A stretch of DNA of 64,000 nt from NCBI GenBank assembly GCA_043228905.1, contig JBHGNT010000008.1:13702001-13766000 (forward strand). Reading direction: 5' to 3'. Shown here one piece after another: positions 55,853 through 64,000 of the stretch. The notes under the pieces were generated by a model that ran no database searches, was not told the origin of the DNA, and saw only the letters and a program-made list of their open reading frames with translations. The stretch is from Azolla caroliniana (Eukaryota > Polypodiophyta). Positions within the stretch are counted from its first letter, which is position 1, and each line of letters starts with the position of its first letter. The translations under genes were made by a program, and so were the position numbers.

Positions 55853-55918
55853 CCACTTCCAGATGAACCATTGGAGCCTCTCGAACAAAGCATTCTGGAC
55901 ATTTTAGACGAAGAATAG
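54714..55918 (+). CDS. Element F coiled-coil ORF, C-terminal part with polyQ
   Basis: Open frame from the deletion point to TAG 55916-55918; first ATG at 54806 (370 aa from there). Long alpha-helical coiled coil (LKEELHQQKDREDRARHQIN; ELQQAVDQAATAIADERAEN), a middle segment with the conserved-looking ILRAWLNQTKHLIDESSVKW and WWTKWAQNAAELQLLRADV, then an acidic Pro/Gln-rich tail with an uninterrupted polyglutamine tract encoded by (CAA/CAG)n at about 55809-55850, ending LEQSILDILDEE. D has lost this part. No membrane segment or enzyme motif seen. It may be a gag-like or nucleic-acid-packaging protein; I cannot tell. Confidence 0.7.
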
Positions 55919-55972
55919 CAAGGGTCGGTTGTGGATTCGACATACAAGGTACTGTCCCGCGGGCGTGCCATG

Positions 55973-56406
55973 TGTTACCGGCCGGCAAAGGAGTCCAGAG
56001 TGGGAAACGGAGAGTTAATTAAGTAGTAGGAATGTGGTTGTAATTAAGCTATGAGTGTGGACGGACGGACCGGAAACGGTATGCCGTTCCGGATCAGGAC
56101 CGATCCCGAACAGGTGCGGATGGCACCGTTTTGTAATACAGACCGGAAACCTATTTAAAGGCCCGGATACAATGTAATAGTTAGCTGTTAATTAATGAAA
56201 GCTTAAGCGTTGTTATCTCTCTGTGTTAATTGCCGTTCTGTCTTAATTGTTATATCTTACGCGTGTTATGAAAGACGATCCTAATAAGTAACTTAATTAA
56301 GTCGAATTAAGCGTTGAAGTCTAATCCGGTTGCCGTAACACCCTTTGGTGAAGTGTCTCCCGTAGACACCCTGTGTTAGGCCATTGTCCGGCCCGAAGAG
56401 TTAACA
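55973..56406 (+). repeat. 3' LTR of element F
   Basis: 434 bp, partner of 53346-53779, followed by TSD ATGTC. Confidence 0.95.
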
Positions 56407-56411
56407 ATGTC

Positions 56412-56605
56412 CTTGAAAAATTTCATTAGTTACATGTTGGTGAACATTAGAAAGGTTATGGTTAACATTTTGTAGCTTATTCTCTCTATGTTGTTTTATG
56501 TCTAAGATATATCTACCTAGTTTCTTTATATCTGGGGTAGTTAATAGTTTGGAGAGGGTGGGAGAGTGTCCTAGTATGTCTTGGTATTTTTCCCTTATCT
56601 CGGAA
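56412..56605 (-). mobile_element. LINE-like retroposon, part upstream of element F
   Basis: Minus-strand open stretch with EIREKYQDILGHSPTLSKLL, IKKLGRYILDIKQHREN and NVHQHVTNEIFQG, which leads into 53345 after removal of F. It resembles the region after the RT of some LINEs, by impression only. The left limit meets copia I at about 56605. Confidence 0.4.
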
Positions 56606-56925
56606 TAAGTTTGACGCTTGCATGTAAAGTAATACTCATCCTCGGCTTGTAGATGAGAAGTCGGCAGACAGTCAGTACAGCCAGATCACTTCCTTCTCTG
56701 CTTCTGATGCTACATGTTCCATCATGAAGGATTCGAACTTCTTGTAACATTGGCGTGAAGCATGTTTCAGACCATACAAGCTTTTCTTCAGTCGACACAC
56801 CAAGTTCTCTTTCCCTTTCTCTACAAAGCCTTTGGGCTGTTGCATGTAAATCTCTTCATCCAGCTCCCCATGCAAGAATGTTGTTTTGACAGCCAACTAT
56901 TCAATCTCCATGTCCATACTAGCAG
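56606..56925 (-). pseudogene. Copia fragment I, RT middle (left part)
   Basis: Minus strand: [40 protein letters not shown], then KKFESFMMEH, with stops. Closest in the window to copia B (compare 6600-6770). Continues at 63397 after removal of chromovirus H; ends at about 56606 against the LINE-like sequence. Confidence 0.85.
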
Positions 56926-57380
56926 TATTAGAGATCTAGGTACTAAAGTAAGCTTAAGATAAGGATAAACAAATGATAGATAGAAAGGAGAAAGAGAAAG
57001 AAGGGTGTCGATCCACCCGACCACCCCCGAGCGAAGGGATCGAGACGAACTCGAGCCTCGATCGGCGTCCCATACCACCGCCGTGGCGTCGAGTCGTACC
57101 TGGTGCTGGCACGCTCGCTACAAGAGTTGGCCCACCACAAGAGCAGAGTCTCGATGTAGTCAAAAGATGATCAAATGAGGGTAGCTAGGCCTCTTATTTA
57201 TAGCGATACCCAAGGCCCCTAGGCAAGTTCACACTTGACCTAATGGGTTGTCTCAATCCCGAGGATTAGAAGTAATCCTCCACTTCTTTACACTCTCGTT
57301 TAACCCTCACACTTATCCATGTGTATAGAATACTACGGTAAATTCTCACCACGGGATATTAAATGGTCATGCTTGTAACA
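56926..57380 (-). repeat. 3' LTR of chromovirus H
   Basis: 455 bp; about twenty differences from the other LTR by eye. Confidence 0.93.
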
Positions 57381-60300
57381 TACTCCCCCTCTTTAAAACA
57401 TTGCACTCTTGCAATGGAAAGTTAGGGAAATTAGTTCTGAGAGTATTTTCGCGTTCCCATGTGGCATCTTTTATTGATTTATCCATCCATTTTATTTTAA
57501 ATTCTTGGATTTCTTTAGTACGTAATTTTTTTGTTTTAACATCAAGAATTCTTTCTGGTACATGTGGTTTAGAAGATAATTCTTTAGAAGTAACCAGAGT
57601 TTCAGTTGTAATTGTATTGTCGTCAAAACCTAGAAGTTCTTTTAGACGACTCACATGAAAGACTAGATGAATTCCAACACCATCGGGAAGAGCGAGACGA
57701 TAGGCTGATGACCCAATGCGTTTGAGGACTGTAAAAGGTCCACAAAACCGTGGGGCTAACTTAGCGCACTTACCCGTAGACAATGTCTTAGAATTGTGAG
57801 GTACATGTAAAAATACCTTCTGTCCAGGGTTGAATACACGAGGTTGCCTATGATGATCGACATAAAAACGAGCTCTATCTTGAGCTGTTTTTATATTATC
57901 TCGTGCAATATGCAACATATCTTGCATATCCCGAAGAAAGTTTTGCGTACTTCGCAACTCATCATGATGTATATTAACATCAATCGGGGCTCGTAGTTGA
58001 AAACCATACATCAACATAAAAGGACTATATCCCATCGACGTATGCTTGGAGTTGTTATAAGCAAACTCCAAATTTGGGAGATAACGTTCCCATTTTTTTG
58101 GTTTTGCACCAACATATGCTCGAAGCATGTGCTCAATAATTTGATTTACTCGTTCTGTCTGTCCATCAGATTGAGGATGATCCGTGGAGCTCATGCTCAA
58201 CGTAGTTTCTAACTTCTTAAAGACTTGCATCCAGAAGTCACTAGTAAACTTTGGATCTCGATCACTCACGATATCCATCGGTAACCCATAAAAATGAAAC
58301 AATTTGTCAACGAATTGGTAAGCCAATTCAGGAGCTGTACCGTGGTTTTAGTAGCAATAAATCTGGCCATTTTAGTTAGTCGATCAACTACAACCCAGAT
58401 GGCATCATGACCTTTTTGGGTGCGAGGAAGGCTAACAATAAAATCCATGGATATACTTTCCCACTTATTATTGGGAATGTCCAAGGGATGTAAAAGTCCT
58501 GCGGCTTTAAGTCGCTCGGCTTTGTTAACCTGACACTGGTGACATTTAGTCACATAGCTATGTATGTCAGGATGCATCTTAGGCCAATAAAATTGAGTGG
58601 AGATAAGAACGAGTGTACGATGTATTCCAGGGTGCCTTGCTGAGGGTGCATCATGGCATTAAAAAAGAATCCTCTTTTGGAACTCGGGTAAATCTGGAAC
58701 ACAAGCCTTCCCATTACGGTATAGCAAACCGTTAGCAATGTGGAAGTATTCCTTCAAGGATGTGATGGTATCTGTTCTAGACTCAACTCTTGCCCAGTAT
58801 TTTGCAAAATAACGATCATCAGGATACTTTCCTCGAAGGTGATCATAAAGATCTGATATTATTTCAGTGAAGCTAAGCATGTTAACTTCACGGATGCGAC
58901 TTAGTGCATCAGCGATAGTGTTCATGGAGCCTTTACGATATCGTATGGAAAAATCAAAGTTCTGGATGAGATCAACCCATCATGCCTTACGACCTTTCAG
59001 GTCTTGTTGGTCACAAAAATATTTCAAGGACTCGTGGTCCGTAGTTACCACAAAGCGATTTCCATAAAGATAATGGCGCCATGTTTTGAGCACATGTATA
59101 ACTGCAAATAATTCCTTTTTTTGAACGGTATACCGACATTGAGCAGAATCAAGTTTCTTACTCTCGAATGCTATTGGTTTACCATCTTGATACAAGACAA
59201 CACCTATAGCATAATCGCTTGCATCGGTTTCAACCTCAAAAGGTTTTGAAGGATCAGGTAAAAGAAACAAAGGAGCCTTGCAAACCAGGTCCTTGAGTTC
59301 CTTAAAGGTGAGGTCTAGTGTAGCATTCCACACAATAGGTTTTGTAGACTTACACATTTGACCTTTTAAAAGATCAGTAAACGGTGTCGTCAATTGGGAG
59401 TAATTACGAAGAGACTTTCGCAAAAACCCGACAAAACCAAGGAATGATCGAACTTCTCGAATATTCCGAAGAGTGGGCCAAAGCTTGATTTTCTCAATGC
59501 GAGAAGGATCAATTTCAACTCCTCGTTTGGTTATGAGATGTCCAAGATAAGTAATTGATTTCTTGAAGAACTCACATTTTGAGATCTTCGCATAAAATTG
59601 TTTGTCACGCAATGTTTGTAAAACAAAGCGGACATGTCTAGCATGTTCTTGTAATGTACGGCTATAAACTAAAATATCATCCAAGAAAATAACGACAAAT
59701 TTTTCAAGTTGTTCTCGGAAAATGTCATTCATTTCTTGTTGAAAAGTAACCGGAGCATTGGTCAAACCAAAAGGCATAACCAAAAACTCGTAATGGCCAT
59801 AGCGCGTACGAAATGTCGTTTTAGGAACATTGTCCTCACTTATTTGTATTTGATGGTACCCAGTACGGAGATCAAGTTTCGTAAAATACCGAGCTCCCTG
59901 GAGACGATCAATTAGATTGTCAGCCCGGGGCAATGGGTACGAATTCTTGATCGTCACTTTATTCAAGTGTCGGTAATTAATACACATACGCCATGTGCCC
60001 TCTTTCTTTTTAACCAAGAGAACTGGTGCACCCCATGGAGATTTACTATAACGTATATAACCCATTCGTAAATAGTCCTTAAGTTGCTTAGATACCTCAT
60101 CTTCTTCGGATCGACTTAAGCGATACGGAGGTATACTTATTGGTGCAACACCAGGTACAATATCTATACGATGGTCTATATTACGTTTAGGAGGTAACCC
60201 ATCAGGTAGTTCACTTGGAAAAACATCATGAAAATCATTTAAGATTTCATCAAGTTGTTGTTGTTCAAAATATGTTAATTGAACCGAGACATTATCGATA

Positions 60301-61799
60301 TTGTAAACGTGAATGTCCGGATCAAGTACACAATAAAATAACGTAGAACAAGACAACTCGGATATTGATGGACACGAGGAAACAATCGAGAGGGATTGTT
60401 TTTTTACACATTGAATAAAATGTGTACAATCGTTTAGTACAAAAGAAATGGAATGGCGAACCCAATCAATAAATAAAGAAGAGTTTTTATTATAAAACCA
60501 GGGATAACCCAGTATTACATCGGTGGTACAAAGATTCATTACATGGAAGTCTACTTCCTCTATATAAGTATCAATAGAAATTCCTAATGAATGAATCGCC
60601 CCGTTGATGTATTGTACTCTTCCATCAGCCAAGTGCACCGTGTAGGTGTGATCACTTATGGTGGGTTGGATTCCCCATATCTAAACCAAACGATCATTCA
60701 CAAAATTGTGTGAGCTTCCCGAATCAAATAAAAATTGTACAGGAGATCCATTGATATACCCATTTGCACGTAGTAAATCATTGGGACCCAATACATAGTG
60801 AGGGAAAGAACATTGACAATTACTTAAATGATGTGTATAGACCTGAAGGACATTAGAAATCTGACCTTTATGGTCTACAGCTTTAGCTTTGTTGTTGTGC
60901 TCTTTCCGTTGGAGCTTTCGACATTGATCTTTTGTGTGACCCTTCTTTTTGCAGAATATGCAAAAAGGATGTTGTCGCTTACAATCGCGATCCAGGAATT
61001 CGTTGGGTGTCTTGCGTTTCCCAACAAATTGCGACTGCTTAGTCCCAGGCGCTTCGTTGGGTTTGTTGTGGTTCTTCTTCGAAGTGCGTTGATAGCGAAG
61101 AACTATTTCAACGGCCTCTTCGAAGGATTTTGGATCCTTATCGTGCACTATCCAGTGATAGTCCGAATTGGGGATGCCATTGACAAAACAAGCTATCAAC
61201 CAATTGTCCCCTTCTAGACCCGATTTTTGGATTTGGGTTCTAGCATGGTGAACATAGTCTTCTAGCGAGGAAAATTTCCTGCTAGAGAGGTTCATTAAAG
61301 CTTCTGCTACCTCGGTTCGAGAGGGAGGTTGCCGAAATTGGCCCTTAAAAACCGTGACAAAATCTGTCCAGGTATCGGGCAATTTCCCCATAGTATGGAG
61401 CCCATGCCACCAGGCGGCGGCCTTACCCCCGAGTTCTCGGCCGACATATGCAATCTTCGTACTATCTGGCGTGGGATAGAGCTCAAAATGAGACTCCTAT
61501 CGTCCCAGCCATGTGCAGATTGCCTCTTCGGTTCTTTCCTTTTTGTCTCCCGTAAATGGCTTAACGACAAACGATGGTTCACCTTGTCGCTCATCAGGTC
61601 TATTAATCTCACATTGTACACTAATGACACGTGCCTCAAGAGCACTTTGATATTGCCGAAGTTCGGTTATCTGTTGAGCGGTGAAACTAAGGTATTGGGT
61701 TATTTGTGCCAAATACATCTCAGTGGACATTTGTCCAGGAGGATTCCCTTGAGTTCCTTCCGCTTGAGCGGATGACATCGGGTCGTTAATTTGAGCCAT
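57367..61799 (-). pseudogene. gag-pol of chromovirus H (four stops, one frameshift)
   Basis: Starts at ATG 61799 (MAQINDPMSSAQAEG). Gag has a TAG at 61497, then AAAWWHGLHTMGKLPDTWTD and the zinc knuckle CIFCKKKGHTKDQC (about 60950). Protease FLFDSGSSHNFV (about 60720), a stop at 60681, then [17 protein letters not shown], the catalytic [11 protein letters not shown] (about 59660), [16 protein letters not shown]. RNase [16 protein letters not shown] (about 59230), [10 protein letters not shown], stop at 58980. After MNTIADALSRI comes a stop at 58659, then the integrase finger (CHQCQV), SMDFIVSLP, a one-base frameshift near 58330, VSDRDPKF, PQSDGQTERVNQ and a chromodomain-like C-terminus (EFKIKWMDKSIKDATWERE), ending at 57367. 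Apart from that shift it keeps one frame. Confidence 0.92.
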
Positions 61800-62924
61800 T
61801 AAAGATTATTTCTGGAAAAGAAATAGGATAAGGTCAGAGAGATAGTCATAACATCATGTCATGATGTAAACATATCATGGGCAAACATTAATCGATATCA
61901 TGATCTCACGTCAATACCCCTCTAGACGTATGAGATGAGGTTCAAGATCAGGTGACTATGGTAACACAAAGGTGTTTTAAAAACCATGGGGGTGACAATT
62001 TAATGTCTTTCCCTGATCTCTATATCGATTTTTTCATGGCGGCCCCCCGAGGCTCAACCATGTATGTTCCCGTCATGAATAGTTTATACACGAAAAAAAA
62101 TGTTAACAATAAACTATGTTTCAGTGCCCACATATGTGGTTTCGGCTCTTTAAGTCCTATTACGAGGACCCCGAGGTGCACTTAGACCTTAAGTCTAAAC
62201 ATGTGTTATAGTCATATGTATCAAGGATGTTGTATGGTCTTGGTCATATTTGAACTCGAGACCTCGAGAACAAATACATTAAACACTTGAGCCAACCAAG
62301 TAAGTTGATCTTCTCGAATGCTTAATGTTTGATGCGTATAAGAGATATGCGAGGCAATTGATCATATATGTTTTTTTTTTAAAAGAACATATATTTCAAA
62401 GGTCCTTATTTCGCCCTCATTTACCAAAACTATGTTGGTACGTTACCTAACCTCAAGTCTCGTAATTACGATGGCATACGCCAAATTGCAACCTAATGGT
62501 CAAGCCAAATGAGCCTTCGTTTCGTAGTAGGCCCACGTGGCCCATCACATGGTCACGTCATTTCTCGTAAGAACGAGCTCATGGTGGCATCGTATCCATG
62601 TAACGAGGGAGGGATGTTGGATACGTGTGTCATTGGAGCGACCTCACTTGAAGTGGGTCAAGCCCTATGTACTCAACATCATTATGGCTATAGGCGTTTT
62701 AGATAATCAATTAAAGACCACTACAACATCATTGACTTAATGAAAAAAAATGACATATAAACTAAACACATGATTAGATGGGAGAAGAGAGAATAGAAAA
62801 AAAATTATGGAAAGAGTTACCAAAGTTCTTTGTTGATCGTTGTCTGGATCAAGGCCGACCGCACATCGATCGATCACCATCAATCAAAAGACAAATGAAA
62901 AACAAAGAAACATTAGTACATAAA
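61800..62924 (-). other. Untranslated leader of chromovirus H with tRNA-like segment
   Basis: About 1.1 kb between PBS and gag ATG, without coding motifs. On the minus strand at 62300-62241 a tRNA-promoter-like pair occurs: TTGGCTCAAGTG (box A-like) and CGAGTTCAAAT (weaker box B-like). Confidence 0.5.
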
Positions 62925-62934
62925 TCTGATACCA
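62925..62934 (-). promoter_or_regulatory. Primer-binding site of chromovirus H
   Basis: Minus-strand TGGTATCAGA, initiator tRNA-Met type, two bases inside the LTR. Confidence 0.8.
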
Positions 62935-62936
62935 AA

Positions 62937-63391
62937 TATTAGAGATCTAGGTACTAAAGTAAGCTTAAGATAAGGATAAACAAATGATAGATAGAAAGGA
63001 GAAAGAGAAAGAAGGGTGCTGATCCACCCGACCACCCCTGAGAGAAGGGATCAAGACGGACTCGAGCCTCGATCGGCATCCCATACCACCGCCGTGGCGT
63101 CGAGTCATACCTGGTGTTGGCGCGCTCGCTACAAGAGTTGACCCACCACAAGAGCAGAGTCTCGATGTAGTCAAAAGATGATCAAATGAGGGTAGCTAGG
63201 CCTCTTATTTATAGCGACACCCAAGGCCCCCAAGCAAGTTCACACTTGACCTAATGGGTTGTCTCAATCCCGAGGATTAAAAGTAATCCTCCCCTTCTTT
63301 ACACTCTCGCTTAACCCTCACACTTATCCATGTGTATAGAATACTACGGTAAATTCTCACCACGGGATATTAAATGGTCATGCCCGTAACA
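62937..63391 (-). repeat. 5' LTR of chromovirus H
   Basis: 455 bp partner of 56926-57380. Confidence 0.93.
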
Positions 63392-63396
63392 AGCAG

Positions 63397-64000
63397 CTAT
63401 GCTCAGAAAAGTTCTGATGGATGTCATCTTTACGAATGGTGCGAAAATCTCGTCGAATTCGACAACCTTTTTCTATTGGAATCCCTTCATCACAATGTGG
63501 GCTTTATATCTAGGTTTGTTGTCAGCTTCTCTAGTCTTCCTGAGTGGTCTCTTACCTTTCGGTAACTCAACCAGGTAGTAGGTGTAATTTTTGTGCAAGG
63601 AGTCCATCTCGATTTGCATTGCACTCTACCATTTCTCCTTGTGCTCATCAATCATGGCCTCATCATAGCACTCAGGTTCACCTTCATCAGTCAAGAGGTT
63701 GTATTGACTGACATTTGTAGTCGATGCTCTTCATTCTCTCAGTAGGTATCTCCTTCCACCCATTATCGGCTCCAGTTCGGATGCCTCTGCCGACTCTTCT
63801 CTTGGCTCAAGTTCATATGTGTTGATCAGTCATTGAGGGTTAGCTTGATCTGACTCGTATTCCTCGATCGACTTTAATAGGTTTTCCAACTCCTACTCAT
63901 CTATATTGGTCGGTTGCTCCGAGTTGACTGACTCGGATTCGGCTGTTCCGACTAGTTGCCTCAGATAGCTGACTGTGTCGGTTCACTTGGCCATAAGTTG
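63397..64000 (-). pseudogene. Copia fragment I, integrase tail to RT start (right part, cut by window)
   Basis: Minus strand from the window edge: the acidic linker after integrase (63760-64000), then the RT N-terminus with EFDEIFAPFVKMTSIRTFLS (about 63460-63400) leading into the H insertion site. Similar to copia B at 6780-7370. Many stops. Confidence 0.85.

Larger units (their letters stand above)
53346..56406 (+). mobile_element. Non-autonomous LTR element F of the gypsy D family
   Basis: 3061 bp, perfect TSD ATGTC (53341-53345 and 56407-56411), LTRs 434 bp each (53346-53779, 55973-56406) with termini TGTTACCGG...GTTAACA. By eye only about nine sites differ between the LTRs, so insertion is comparatively recent. 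Internal sequence: PBS region CAGTTTTTGGCGACC, the first part of D-type gag, then the D-type coiled-coil ORF. Protease, RT, RNase H and integrase are absent. It must borrow these from a D-like partner. Confidence 0.95.
56926..63391 (-). mobile_element. Chromovirus H (Ty3/gypsy), complete but mutated
   Basis: 6466 bp, TSD AGCAG (56921-56925 and 63392-63396). LTRs 56926-57380 and 62937-63391, 455 bp each; in sense orientation they run TGTTAC...CTCTAATA, so the end is TA and not CA. PPT (minus TTTAAAGAGGGGGAGTA) at 57381-57397; PBS TGGTATCAGA at 62925-62934. Order on the minus strand: gag, protease, RT, RNase H, integrase, chromodomain-like end. Inserted in copia I. Confidence 0.95.

Noticed and set aside
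54027-55918. Host gene for a coiled-coil, polyQ protein
   Set aside because: The frame lies between two near-identical LTRs with a perfect TSD and has a relative inside gypsy D, so it is retroelement cargo.

Overview
The window looks like nuclear DNA of a seed-free (or at least flagellate-sperm-producing) land plant with a large, retrotransposon-filled genome; a fern is my best guess, with lycophyte, cycad and Ginkgo not excluded. Two things point there. Nearly everything readable is a plant-type Ty1/copia or Ty3/gypsy LTR retrotransposon. The one complete host gene (46225-49785) is an eight-exon SPAG6/PF16 orthologue, an armadillo-repeat protein of the flagellar central pair, which is useful only to a lineage with motile sperm. 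A second host-derived locus is a broken copy of the plant-specific ribosomal stalk protein P3 (40381-40761).

Layout. 1-4418: two copies of one copia element in opposite orientation, a tail-to-tail inverted repeat of about 2.1 kb per arm. 4481-7609: a patchwork of copia RNase H (+), a gypsy RT piece (-) and copia element B (-). 5833-38367: a nest up to four levels deep. Copia B is split by copia K (7615-13179, TSD ACCTC) and by gypsy A (from 14103). Gypsy A is split by gypsy D (16947-36132). Gypsy D is split by copia C (16959-22043, TSD CTTAG, inside D's LTR) and copia E (24778-30256, TSD CCTAA, in the last codons of D's integrase). In each case I could follow the host reading frame across the insertion. 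38368-40185: the 3' half of a chromovirus (G), its LTR, and the 3' end of a LINE-like repeat.

40186-46224 is gene-poor and rich in microsatellites and minisatellites, with the P3 pseudogene at its left end. 46225-49785 is SPAG6/PF16. 49786-53345 is non-coding with scattered repeats. 53346-56406 is element F, a short element with the same LTRs as gypsy D, near-identical LTR copies and TSD ATGTC, inserted in a LINE-like sequence. 56926-63391 is chromovirus H (TSD AGCAG), inserted in copia fragment I, which runs off the right edge.

The only retrotransposon gene that looks fully open is the gag-pol of copia C (17640-21713). The most unusual cargo is the coiled-coil ORF downstream of pol in gypsy D, which is also the main content of the pol-less element F. 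I suggest D and F form an autonomous/non-autonomous pair. The relative ages follow from the nesting: B, then K and A, then D, then C and E.
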